Origin: Pseudomonadota bacterium
GTDB lineage: Bacteria > Campylobacterota > Campylobacteria > Campylobacterales > Sulfurospirillaceae
Assembly: GCA_017860615.1 (NCBI GenBank)
Contig: JAGDMU010000013.1
Location: forward strand, 1-64,000
Reading direction: 5' to 3'
Length of the DNA: 64,000 nt
In this document: in pieces, positions 56,981 to 64,000 of the stretch
Layout of the letters: each line of letters opens with the position of its first letter
Numbering within the stretch: the first letter of the stretch is position 1
The notes under the pieces: generated by a model
Databases searched by the model: none
What the model saw: the letters and a program-made list of their open reading frames with translations, nothing else
Told to the model about the DNA's origin: nothing
Made by a program: the position numbers and the translations under genes

Positions 56981-57601
56981 ATGAAGTTGTGTGTATTTGA
57001 TTTTGACTCAACACTCATGGATGGTGAAACAATCGATTTTTTAGCAAAAGAACATGGGGTTGAAAAAGAAGTTTCAATGATCACTGAAGCTGCTATGCGT
57101 GGCGAGCTTGATTTTTTTGAGAGTTTGACAACACGTGTAGGACTTTTAAAAGGAATGAATGCCAGAAAGGCTGAAGAAATTTGCCACGAACTTCCTTTAA
57201 TGAAAGGTGCGTACGAGGCGATTGCAGGGTTGAAAGCCAATGGATATACCGTTGTTGTTTTCAGCGGTGGTTTTCGTATTGCAACGACACCCGCTAAAGC
57301 GATTCTAGGGTTTGATGCTGACTTTGCCAATGTTCTACACGCTAGAGATGGTCACTTAAGTGGTCTTGTGGGTGGCGATATGATGTTTGGTTTTTCCAAA
57401 GGTGATATGCTAAGACGTGTACAAAATCTTCTCAATGTCAGTTATGACAATACGATTGCCGTAGGTGATGGCGCGAATGACATCTCTATGTTTGAGTGCG
57501 CCGCTAAAAAAGTAGCATTTTGTGCAAAACCAATTTTGAAAAATGCGGCCAATGTTGTGATCGATGAGAAAGATATGCGTAATCTTCTCCAATTTATTTA
57601 A
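56981..57601 (+). CDS. serB: Phosphoserine phosphatase
   Basis: HAD-family enzyme, last step of serine synthesis. FDFDSTLMDGETID at residues 6-19 has the nucleophile Asp7 and acid Asp9; FSGGFRIAT near 91 and VGDGANDISMFECA near 160 complete the site. 206 residues without an N-terminal ACT domain. tal follows 12 bases later. Confidence 0.94.
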   Translation: MKLCVFDFDSTLMDGETIDFLAKEHGVEKEVSMITEAAMRGELDFFESLTTRVGLLKGMNARKAEEICHELPLMKGAYEAIAGLKANGYTVVVFSGGFRIATTPAKAILGFDADFANVLHARDGHLSGLVGGDMMFGFSKGDMLRRVQNLLNVSYDNTIAVGDGANDISMFECAAKKVAFCAKPILKNAANVVIDEKDMRNLLQFI

Positions 57602-57613
57602 AAGAGTGAACTG

Positions 57614-58612
57614 ATGTATAACAATGATTTAAAATTTTCATTATGGTGTGATTTTGTTGAACGTAGTTTTTTAGAAAGTGAGTTTGGTGAGTTAATTAAG
57701 AACAATGTTGTCAATGCGGCAACCAGTAACCCATCCATTTTTAAGTCAGCATTTTTAGGTTCATCTGCTTATGCAGAAGATAAAGCAAAGCTTCAAGGCA
57801 AATCAGCCAAAGAGATTTATGAAGCACTTGCTATTGGAGATATTCAATTAGCGGCAAAAAAGCTTTTACCTTCCTATGAAAAAGGAGATGATGGTTTTAT
57901 TAGCATTGAAGTTGATCCCTTTTTATGCGATGATGCTGAAGCGACTGTCGAAGAGGGAAAGCGATTGTTTAAAGCAATTGGCTATCCGAATGTCATGATC
58001 AAAGTGCCTGCAACGGAAGAGGGTTTTATCGCCATGGAAGCACTTTTAAGTGAAGGCATTAATGTCAATGCAACATTGATTTTTTCGGATACACAGACGA
58101 AAGGATGTTTGGAAGCGTTTGCAAAAGCGAATGAAACGTTAATTCAAAAAGGATTTAAAAAGCTTCCTCAAGCGGTGATTAGTATTTTTGTAAGTCGATT
58201 TGATCGAAAGCTTGACGAACAGCTAAAAAAAGTTGATTTTGTGACTTCCCGCGTAGGCATTATGAATGCAATGCGCGCTTATGCATTAATTCAAAATGCA
58301 CATTTGTCGAATGTTAGAGCACTTTTTGCCAGTACTGGGGTTAAAGGTGATGAACTTAGTCCTGATTATTACATTAAAGAGCTTTTGCTCGAAAATTCCA
58401 TCAATACCGCACCATTAGGAACGATTAAAGCCTTTATCGCTTCTTCAAAAGAGTGTAAGCCTATTGAGCTGAGATTAGATTGGATTGAAAACTTTTTTTA
58501 CTCACTCTCTGCTAATGGGGTTGATATGAAAGTGGTGTGTGATGAATTGATGGATGAAGGCTTGAGTGCTTTCAAAGAAGCTTTTGTTGAGATTTTAAAC
58601 GAACTCAAATAG
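57614..58612 (+). CDS. tal: Transaldolase
   Basis: Non-oxidative pentose phosphate enzyme. VNAATSNPSIFKSA near 30, the Schiff-base lysine in VMIKVPATEEG near 130, NVNATLIFS near 152 and ISIFVSRFDRKLD near 195 define the family. 332 residues. It follows serB, an order also known from C. jejuni. Confidence 0.96.
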   Translation: MYNNDLKFSLWCDFVERSFLESEFGELIKNNVVNAATSNPSIFKSAFLGSSAYAEDKAKLQGKSAKEIYEALAIGDIQLAAKKLLPSYEKGDDGFISIEVDPFLCDDAEATVEEGKRLFKAIGYPNVMIKVPATEEGFIAMEALLSEGINVNATLIFSDTQTKGCLEAFAKANETLIQKGFKKLPQAVISIFVSRFDRKLDEQLKKVDFVTSRVGIMNAMRAYALIQNAHLSNVRALFASTGVKGDELSPDYYIKELLLENSINTAPLGTIKAFIASSKECKPIELRLDWIENFFYSLSANGVDMKVVCDELMDEGLSAFKEAFVEILNELK

Positions 58613-58624
58613 CAAGGAAGTCTG

Positions 58625-59827
58625 ATGCAAAAAGAGACAGTCAATGTGAGCGAGCTTACTTTTGAGATGACAAAAAAGCTGAGGTTTTATCTCAGCAAAC
58701 TTGTTGAACATAAAGGAAGTGATTTACATGTAAAAACGGGAACGACTATTCGAGGGCGTATTAACGGTGAAATTGTTTCATTTTCAAAAGAGGTACTCTC
58801 CTATCCCGATGGTCTCACCCTTGCAAAAGAGCTTTTAAGAAGTCGATTCCCAGAACTTGTTGAAAAGAAAAATATTGACTTTACTTTCAAACTTAATGAC
58901 GAATATCGTTTCCGTGTGAATATGTTTTTTCAAGTCGATGGTGTTTCAGCGGTTTTTAGAACGATTCCAATGGTACTTCCAACGATTGAATCATTGCATT
59001 TACCTTCCATCATTAATTCACTGTGTGATCTTCCGCGTGGGCTTATCTTGGTCACAGGTCCAACAGGATGTGGTAAAACAACGACATTAGCTTCGATGAT
59101 TAATCGTATCAATAAAACGCAGAAAAAACATATTATCACCATTGAAGATCCTGTGGAATTCATCTATAAAGATGAGTCGTGTGTTGTCAATCAACGTGCT
59201 ATTGGTCAAGATGCTATCTCATTTTCGGATGCACTTCGAGCAGCACTTCGTGAAGACCCTGATGTTATTTTAGTGGGTGAGATGAGAGATCTTGAAACAA
59301 TAGAAACTGCGATGCATGCAGCTGAAACAGGACACTTGGTTCTTTCAACACTCCATACAGTGGATGCCAAAGAGACGGTTGGACGTATTATTGGCATGTT
59401 TCCTGGCAGTGAACAAAATCGTATTAAGATGTCTTTGGCTTCTGTTTTGCAAGGTGTTATTGCACAGCGTTTGGTTAAAACAGTGGATAATGGACGTACA
59501 GCTGCCGTTGAGATTTTGGTTAAAAACGCACGTATTGAGGCGCTGATTTTAGAAGGTCGTGAGGGAGAAATTCCTGATGCGATTAAAGAGGGTAAAGATG
59601 TTTATAAAACCCAAACGTTTGATCAAGCACTTCTAGCACTCTATGCCGAAGGTAGGATTTCGCGTGAAGCTGCTATTCAGACTTCTACCAGTCGCAATGA
59701 CATTACGATGGCACTCGATTTTTATGATGCGGATAAAAGTCAAAAAGAGACACGTAAAGAAGAGGCTCGTGTCAGTATCAAAGAGCTCAAAGAGATCGAT
59801 AAAGACATCCTTGGCTTAAAACAATAA
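58625..59827 (+). CDS. pilT: PilT/PilU-type pilus retraction ATPase
   Basis: Hexameric AAA-type ATPase of the secretion-ATPase family. It shows GSDLHVKTG near 32, Walker A LVTGPTGCGKTTTLA near 138, the Asp box TIEDPVEFIY, Walker B DVILVGEMRDLET near 216, the His box HLVLSTLHTVDA, and the AIRE-type motif as AIKE near 320. 400 residues. No other type IV pilus gene is in the window, so whether it retracts a pilus here is open. Confidence 0.9.
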   Translation: MQKETVNVSELTFEMTKKLRFYLSKLVEHKGSDLHVKTGTTIRGRINGEIVSFSKEVLSYPDGLTLAKELLRSRFPELVEKKNIDFTFKLNDEYRFRVNMFFQVDGVSAVFRTIPMVLPTIESLHLPSIINSLCDLPRGLILVTGPTGCGKTTTLASMINRINKTQKKHIITIEDPVEFIYKDESCVVNQRAIGQDAISFSDALRAALREDPDVILVGEMRDLETIETAMHAAETGHLVLSTLHTVDAKETVGRIIGMFPGSEQNRIKMSLASVLQGVIAQRLVKTVDNGRTAAVEILVKNARIEALILEGREGEIPDAIKEGKDVYKTQTFDQALLALYAEGRISREAAIQTSTSRNDITMALDFYDADKSQKETRKEEARVSIKELKEIDKDILGLKQ

Positions 59828-59858
59828 ACGCTTTATGCAGCTTTTAGGTTCAATTTTG

Positions 59859-59864
59859 TACAAT
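59859..59864 (+). promoter_or_regulatory. -10 box of rplY
   Basis: TG followed by TACAAT, 30 bases before the rplY ATG, with AAAGGAAAA as ribosome-binding site. Confidence 0.5.
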
Positions 59865-59893
59865 TATTCCCTTATTTTTTATAAAGGAAAACT

Positions 59894-60367
59894 ATGTTAG
59901 AAGGCATCATTAGAGATAGTATCGAAAAAAAAAACATCAATGCTGCATTTAAAGCAAACGAATTCATCAAAGCAGCAAAGAACAAAGAGACTCTTATTTT
60001 CCCAGTCAAAGTTGCTGGTAAAGAGTACAATGTTGTGATCCAAGATTACCAAAGAGATCCAGTAAATAGCAACCTTTTACATGTAGATTTACGTATTGCA
60101 CTTCCAGGTGTTTTATCTAAATATTTGGTTCCAGTTGTTCTTGAAGGTCTTCCAGTCGGTACAAAGAACAAAGGTGTTTTAATCCAATCTAAAAAACGTT
60201 TAGCAGTAAAATGTACAGCCGAAAACTTACCAAATAGCTTTGTTATTGATGTAAGTGGTCTTGATGTTGGTGATACTGTTTTGGTACGTGATATCCCAGT
60301 TTCAGAAAACGTAAAAATCATGGATGAGACACGTGTTTCTATTGCCGGAGTTATTAAAGCGAAGTAA
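59894..60367 (+). CDS. rplY: 50S ribosomal protein L25 (Ctc type) with an internal gap near the N-terminus
   Basis: General stress type L25 that binds 5S rRNA. The 157-residue frame begins [13 protein letters not shown] and then goes straight to [16 protein letters not shown]25 proteins of Campylobacterota are about 178 residues, with about 21 residues between these points (of the type [20 protein letters not shown]), which carry conserved 5S rRNA contacts. The lost block keeps the frame. The join falls in a run of ten A residues (59926-59935). The C-terminal beta domain ([20 protein letters not shown]...) is complete. Confidence 0.9.
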   Translation: MLEGIIRDSIEKKNINAAFKANEFIKAAKNKETLIFPVKVAGKEYNVVIQDYQRDPVNSNLLHVDLRIALPGVLSKYLVPVVLEGLPVGTKNKGVLIQSKKRLAVKCTAENLPNSFVIDVSGLDVGDTVLVRDIPVSENVKIMDETRVSIAGVIKAK

Positions 60368-60374
60368 CGCTTAG

Positions 60375-60950
60375 ATGACACTCGTCGTAGGGCTTGGAAA
60401 TCCAGACTTACAATACAAAAATAATCGACATAATGTCGGTTTTATGGTCATCGATGCACTCATCGATGACCAATCTTCATGCGAAAAAATCACTAAAACC
60501 AATTTTAAAGGTGAACTTTTTAAAGTCCCTTCTATGTTACTGCTCAAACCAACGACGTATATGAATCTCTCTGGAGAGAGTGTTCGCGCGGTGGATGATT
60601 ATTTTAAACCTGATCAAATTATTGTGATTCATGATGATTTAGACCTCCCTTTTGGAACCTTACGTTTCAAAATAGGTGGTGGCCATGGTGGTCATAACGG
60701 ACTTCGCTCTATTGATGCACATATTGGTGCAGAATACATACGGGTTCGTATCGGTATTGGAAAACCAATCCATAAAAGTGATGTGGCTAAATATGTCCTT
60801 TCTGATTTTTCAGTATGCCAAAGAGAGCATTTACAAGAGATAATCAGCCATGTAAAAAAGAGTATCAAAGCGTTGCTCACGAACGAATTAAAAGAAGTTT
60901 CGCTACAATACTCCCTTAAACAAACATTGTGTGATGGGGATAAAGTATGA
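60375..60950 (+). CDS. pth: Peptidyl-tRNA hydrolase
   Basis: Recycles prematurely released peptidyl-tRNA. VVGLGNPDLQYKNNRHNVGFMVID holds the catalytic His, KPTTYMNLSGESV near 57, and IVIHDDLDLPFGTLRFKIGGGHGGHNGLRS near 82-110. 191 residues, complete. Its stop overlaps the lptG start. Confidence 0.97.
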   Translation: MTLVVGLGNPDLQYKNNRHNVGFMVIDALIDDQSSCEKITKTNFKGELFKVPSMLLLKPTTYMNLSGESVRAVDDYFKPDQIIVIHDDLDLPFGTLRFKIGGGHGGHNGLRSIDAHIGAEYIRVRIGIGKPIHKSDVAKYVLSDFSVCQREHLQEIISHVKKSIKALLTNELKEVSLQYSLKQTLCDGDKV

Positions 60951-61953
60951 AACTTTTTGAGAAATATATTGTTAAAAATTATCTCATCTGCTTACCAACT
61001 ATAATAATATTCCTGATTCTGCAAACTTGCAGATACTTTATGCCCTTTTTCAAGGAATGAATGCAGTCAATTACGTACTACCACTTTCCATTGTTTTCGG
61101 GATGGTGGTGACTTATTTTGGTATGATTAAATCCAATGAACTTATTTCGATGTATGCTTCAAGTATCAGTAAGCGAGCCCTCGTAAGACCCTTTTTTATT
61201 ACCTCTTTAGGTATTACACTTGTTTATATCGGACTTAACTTTACCGAGTTTGCTTATGCCTATGAGTACAGCTCAAACCTCAAAAAATACAACCGTATTT
61301 CAACCAGTTCAGAAGATCTTTTTTTAAAACACAACAATCAATATATCTATTTTAAGAAGCTTGATCCACTGAAACAAGTGGCATATGATGTCACTATTTT
61401 TGAGGTAGATAATGTAGATCTTACTAAAGTTATACGAGCTTCTGTAGCATCATTTATTCAAAATCACTGGATATTAGAGAAAGTAAGCATCATTCACAAA
61501 CCACGTATTACCTCCTTGGATGATGATGGCTACCATACAGAAAGTATTGATAAACTCCAAACCATGGAGAATTTTAAACCTAAGATTATGGACAATGTTT
61601 ATCAAAGTGAATATACGCTCTCCATCAGTGATGGAATTGATGCATTACGCTTCTTTGATGCGCAAGGTGTTAATACCAGTAAGATCAAAGCAACACTTTT
61701 TTATCAGCTCTTTTTTCCTTTTTTCGCGCCATTTTTGATTGTCATTTTGTACTATAAAGCACCTGCAATGGGGCGTTATTTTAATATGGCACTCATAGCT
61801 TCTTCGTTCGCTTTTATTACCCTTGTTGTATGGAGTGGGCTTTTCTTACTCAGTCGTTTGGCCGCTAATGGGGTTGTTTTTGCAGAAATTGCGATTTTAT
61901 TGCCGATCCTCTTTCTACTTTTTATTGCCGCGTATTTTTACTCCAAACACTAA
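60947..61953 (+). pseudogene. lptG: LptF/LptG-family LPS export permease, interrupted near codon 14
   Basis: LptF/G form the membrane part of the lipopolysaccharide exporter. ATG 60947 overlaps the pth stop and starts MKLFEKYIVKNYLI, the expected N-terminus; the frame then diverges and ends at 61058-61060. In another frame the protein resumes around 60990 with LLTNYNNIPDSANLQILYALFQGM and is intact to 61953, including the membrane helices and the periplasmic jellyroll. About 20 residues, the body of the first membrane helix, are missing between them. Loss of this gene would be lethal in most LPS-bearing bacteria, so an assembly fault is the simplest reading. The family's third-from-trxB-type order pth-permease-lysA is conserved in C. 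jejuni as I recall. Confidence 0.85.
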
Positions 61954-61992
61954 GTTAGCTCGCATTTAATCATTTTTTGTTGAACTTTTTGA

Positions 61993-61998
61993 TAGAAT
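61993..61998 (+). promoter_or_regulatory. Possible -10 box of lysA
   Basis: TAGAAT 34 bases before the lysA ATG, in the 78-base gap after lptG. One mismatch to the consensus, so only tentative. Confidence 0.35.
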
Positions 61999-62031
61999 AG
62001 AGGATTACTGTTATCTCTAATAAGGTTCAAA

Positions 62032-63237
62032 ATGGCGAAATTCCAAGCTTTAGCACAAAAATATGGTACTCCTTTATACGTTTACGATTTTGATACGATA
62101 TCCAACAAATTTTCCGCTCTTAAAGAGGTCTTTAAAGCACGCAAGTCGCTGATCTGTTTTGCTGTAAAATCAAACTCCAATCTCTCAATTTTAAAACATA
62201 TGGCGAGTTTGGGTGCTGGATGTGATTGTGTTTCTATCGGCGAAGTCAAGCGCGCGTTAGTCGCAGGGATTCCTAAGTATAAAATTATTTTCAGTGGTGT
62301 GGGTAAAAGGGATGATGAGATTGAAGAAGCACTTCAAAATGATATTTTGATGCTCAATCTTGAAAGCGAAGAAGAGATGAATCGTGTTGAGATGATCGCT
62401 CAAAGATTGGGAGTGATCGCACGTATTAGCATTCGCGTTAATCCAAACATCGATCCTAAAACTCATCCGTATATCTCAACAGGACTTCATGAAAATAAGT
62501 TTGGTGTTGATTTAGAGAGTGCAAAACGTATGTATATTCATGCTAAGAACAGTACTTCGCTTGATCCTGTGGGGATTCATTTTCATATTGGAAGTCAGAT
62601 TACTGAAGTTGAGCCATTTAAAGAAGCAGCACTCGTACTTTCTAACCTACTTCGCAATCTTAAAGCACTCAATATTGATATTAAGTTTTTTGACGTGGGT
62701 GGTGGTATCGGCATCCAGTACAAAGATGAAACCACAGTGGCTCTTTATGAGTATGCACAGTCTATTTTTGCAGCACTCACGGGTCTTGATGTAACACTTG
62801 TATGTGAGCCAGGTCGTTATTTAGTAGGTGACTGCGGTTACTTCTTAACAAAAGTACTTTACGAGAAACATAATGGCTTTAAGCGTTTTGTCATCGTTGA
62901 TGGGGCAATGAACGATCTGATTCGCCCAAGCCTTTACCACGCGTATCATGCTATTGAGGTAGAAGGTAAAGAGGGAAAAGAGACAACACTGTGCGATGTG
63001 GTTGGTCCTATTTGTGAGAGTGGTGATTTTTTTGCAAAAAATATTGAATTACCTGCATGCGAGCATGATGATCTTTTGGTTGTTAAAAGTGCTGGAGCCT
63101 ATGGGTTTACAATGAGTAGCAACTACAATACTCGTTCACGTGTGGCTGAAGTAGCGTTACAAAATGGTGAAGATCGTTTGATTCGCAGACGTGAGAGCTT
63201 TGAAGATGTGATTGCTTTGGAGAAAGAGTACGTATGA
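62032..63237 (+). CDS. lysA: Diaminopimelate decarboxylase
   Basis: Last step of lysine synthesis. PLP lysine K46 in CFAVKSNSN, HFHIGSQITE near 183, the phosphate-binding GGGIGIQ near 223, and CEPGRYLVGDCG near 260 are present, with the cysteine of GPICESGD near 327. 401 residues. The TGA stop overlaps the ATG of a very short frame before pheA. Confidence 0.97.
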   Translation: MAKFQALAQKYGTPLYVYDFDTISNKFSALKEVFKARKSLICFAVKSNSNLSILKHMASLGAGCDCVSIGEVKRALVAGIPKYKIIFSGVGKRDDEIEEALQNDILMLNLESEEEMNRVEMIAQRLGVIARISIRVNPNIDPKTHPYISTGLHENKFGVDLESAKRMYIHAKNSTSLDPVGIHFHIGSQITEVEPFKEAALVLSNLLRNLKALNIDIKFFDVGGGIGIQYKDETTVALYEYAQSIFAALTGLDVTLVCEPGRYLVGDCGYFLTKVLYEKHNGFKRFVIVDGAMNDLIRPSLYHAYHAIEVEGKEGKETTLCDVVGPICESGDFFAKNIELPACEHDDLLVVKSAGAYGFTMSSNYNTRSRVAEVALQNGEDRLIRRRESFEDVIALEKEYV

Positions 63238-63281
63238 GTTATGCAATTGTGCCTACCATCGGCCATATTAAAGGCGAATAA
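63234..63281 (+). pseudogene. Tiny ORF between lysA and pheA, possible remnant of a hydrolase gene
   Basis: A 16-codon frame, MSYAIVPTIGHIKGE plus stop, has operon-style junctions at both ends: ATGA with the lysA stop and TAATG with the pheA start. In C. jejuni a HAD-family hydrolase gene lies between lysA and pheA, as I recall. This looks like the first and last few codons of such a gene joined after loss of the middle. It could equally be a genuine tiny coupling ORF. Confidence 0.4.
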
Positions 63282-64000
63282 TGCAAGATAATATAGAACA
63301 CTATCGAAAAAAGATTGATCAGATTGATGATCAGATATTAAAACTGCTTAATGAACGTATGGAATTGGTCAAAGAGATTGGTCGGGCTAAGCAAACCACT
63401 GGAACGGCCATCTACCGTCCAGAGCGTGAAAAAGAGATTTTGGATCGCCTCAAAAGACTTAATAAAGGAGCTCTCAATAACCAAGCCATTGATGCTATCT
63501 TCTTAGAAGTCTTTGCCGTCAGTCGCAATCTTGAGTTTCCAGAGAAAATTGCTTTCATGGGACCAGAAGGAAGCTATACCCACCAAGCAGCGGAGAGTCG
63601 CTTTGGTGCTATGGGAAGTTATATTGAAGTCAGCTCCATTGAAGCCGTCTTCCACGTACTTGAAAATGGTGAAGCTAAATACGGTGTGGTTCCTGTCGAA
63701 AATAATACCGCAGGAGCTGTAGGTACAACGCTTGATTGTCTTGGTAAGTTTAGCTCAAAGATTGTGGCAGAACTTTATATGGACATTCACCACTCTTTTG
63801 CAAGCGTATGCGAAGATATTAAGAAGATCAAACGTATCTATTCACATCCGCAAGGGTACAATCAGTGTCGAAGATTTTTAGAAGAACATATGCTTTTAGG
63901 CGTAGAGTTTATCCCAACGAAATCAACGGCAGAAGCTGCAAAAAAAGCAAGTGAAGACCATGAATCGGCAGCAATTTGTTCTCATATTGCTGCTAAATTA
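63281..64000 (+). CDS. pheA: Bifunctional chorismate mutase / prephenate dehydratase (3' end beyond window)
   Basis: Phenylalanine synthesis. The N-terminal chorismate mutase helices (YRKKIDQIDDQILKLLNERMELVKEIGRAK) are followed by the prephenate dehydratase part (IAFMGPEGSYTHQAA near 94, VPVENNTAGAVG near 142, SHPQGYNQCRRFL near 188). All 240 codons to the window edge are open; the C-terminal ACT domain would lie outside. ATG overlaps the preceding TAA. Confidence 0.96.
   Translation, partial: MQDNIEHYRKKIDQIDDQILKLLNERMELVKEIGRAKQTTGTAIYRPEREKEILDRLKRLNKGALNNQAIDAIFLEVFAVSRNLEFPEKIAFMGPEGSYTHQAAESRFGAMGSYIEVSSIEAVFHVLENGEAKYGVVPVENNTAGAVGTTLDCLGKFSSKIVAELYMDIHHSFASVCEDIKKIKRIYSHPQGYNQCRRFLEEHMLLGVEFIPTKSTAEAAKKASEDHESAAICSHIAAKL

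Noticed and set aside
58625-59827. pilT as part of a type IV pilus or competence island
   Set aside because: No pilin, PilB, PilC or secretin gene is nearby; the neighbours are housekeeping genes.
59926-59935. Ten-A run in rplY as a phase-variable tract
   Set aside because: Length changes here would shift the frame, but the frame is intact and the real anomaly is about 20 missing residues, which slippage cannot explain. The run is probably just where the join fell.
1-64000. tRNA, rRNA, CRISPR, insertion sequence, prophage or defence island
   Set aside because: I looked for cloverleaf-like sequence, regular direct repeats, transposase or integrase motifs and unusual composition blocks, and saw none.

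Overview
The window is an ordinary, densely packed stretch of chromosome from a member of the Campylobacterota, most likely a Sulfurospirillum-like organism. This is inferred from protein character, from an AT-rich genome with TATAAT-type -10 boxes and few clear -35 boxes, from the futalosine-pathway prenyltransferase, from CheA with a fused receiver domain, and from gene order. As I remember it, several blocks follow Campylobacter jejuni order: nuoN-pflA; rsmE-rpmE-rsmI-rlmB-two envelope proteins-aminotransferase-hom-yraN-trxA-trxB; SPFH-ilvE and bcp-queH-fabZ-lpxA-clpX-mreB-mreC-carB; lpxB-greA with metallophosphoesterase-cheV-cheA-cheW; rplY-pth-lptG-lysA-pheA. I see no rRNA, tRNA, CRISPR array, insertion sequence or prophage, and no gene-free stretch longer than about 170 bases.

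Layout. 1-4.9 kb: 3' end of the complex I operon (nuoK tail, nuoL, nuoM, nuoN), then pflA (flagellar motor TPR protein). 7.3-9.7 kb (minus): aldehyde dehydrogenase and miaA. 9.8-11.7 kb: mqnP-like prenyltransferase and two unknown proteins. 11.7-13.7 kb (minus): a PAS protein and a CZB-containing chemoreceptor resembling a bipartite CetA/CetB energy-taxis sensor. 13.8-16.4 kb: moaA, convergent with a degenerate moeA, and a small membrane protein. 16.4-28.1 kb: a long plus-strand run for rRNA modification, L31, a RodZ-like protein, amino-acid synthesis, thioredoxin system and purF. 28.1-32 kb (minus): two DUF2393 proteins, hisIE, SPFH protein, ilvE. 32-34 kb: a second aldehyde dehydrogenase and bcp; then a large DUF748 protein on the minus strand. 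37-46.8 kb: queH, fabZ, lpxA, clpX, mreBC, carB, a short Sua5-like protein and an unknown. 46.9-48.6 kb (minus): small membrane protein, tcdA, surE. 48.7-64 kb: lpxB, greA, argC, an LpxH-like phosphoesterase, cheV-cheA-cheW, metF (minus), serB, tal, pilT, rplY, pth, lptG, lysA and pheA (cut by the window edge).

The most striking signal is a recurring lesion. Five housekeeping or chemotaxis genes lack a short internal block of conserved sequence while the flanks are well preserved: nuoM (about 30 residues including the conserved transmembrane lysine, in frame), rplY (about 20 residues, in frame), and cheV, cheA and lptG (out of frame, each splitting the gene). A 16-codon ORF between lysA and pheA may be a sixth case, the remnant of a hydrolase gene. 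Because NuoM and LptG would not be expected to tolerate this, collapsed joins in the assembly are the first explanation to test, but genuine microhomology deletions cannot be excluded from sequence alone.

The second notable signal is a roughly 75-base repeat present twice (downstream of ilvE, and between lpxB and greA), about three quarters identical by eye, whose 3' hairpin stem keeps pairing through changes on both sides. It looks like a structured RNA or small dispersed element. Other items of interest are the CZB/PAS receptor pair, a MoeA lacking its usual catalytic motifs, a RodZ-like architecture next to rlmB, a possibly leaderless pflA transcript, and several structured 5' leaders.
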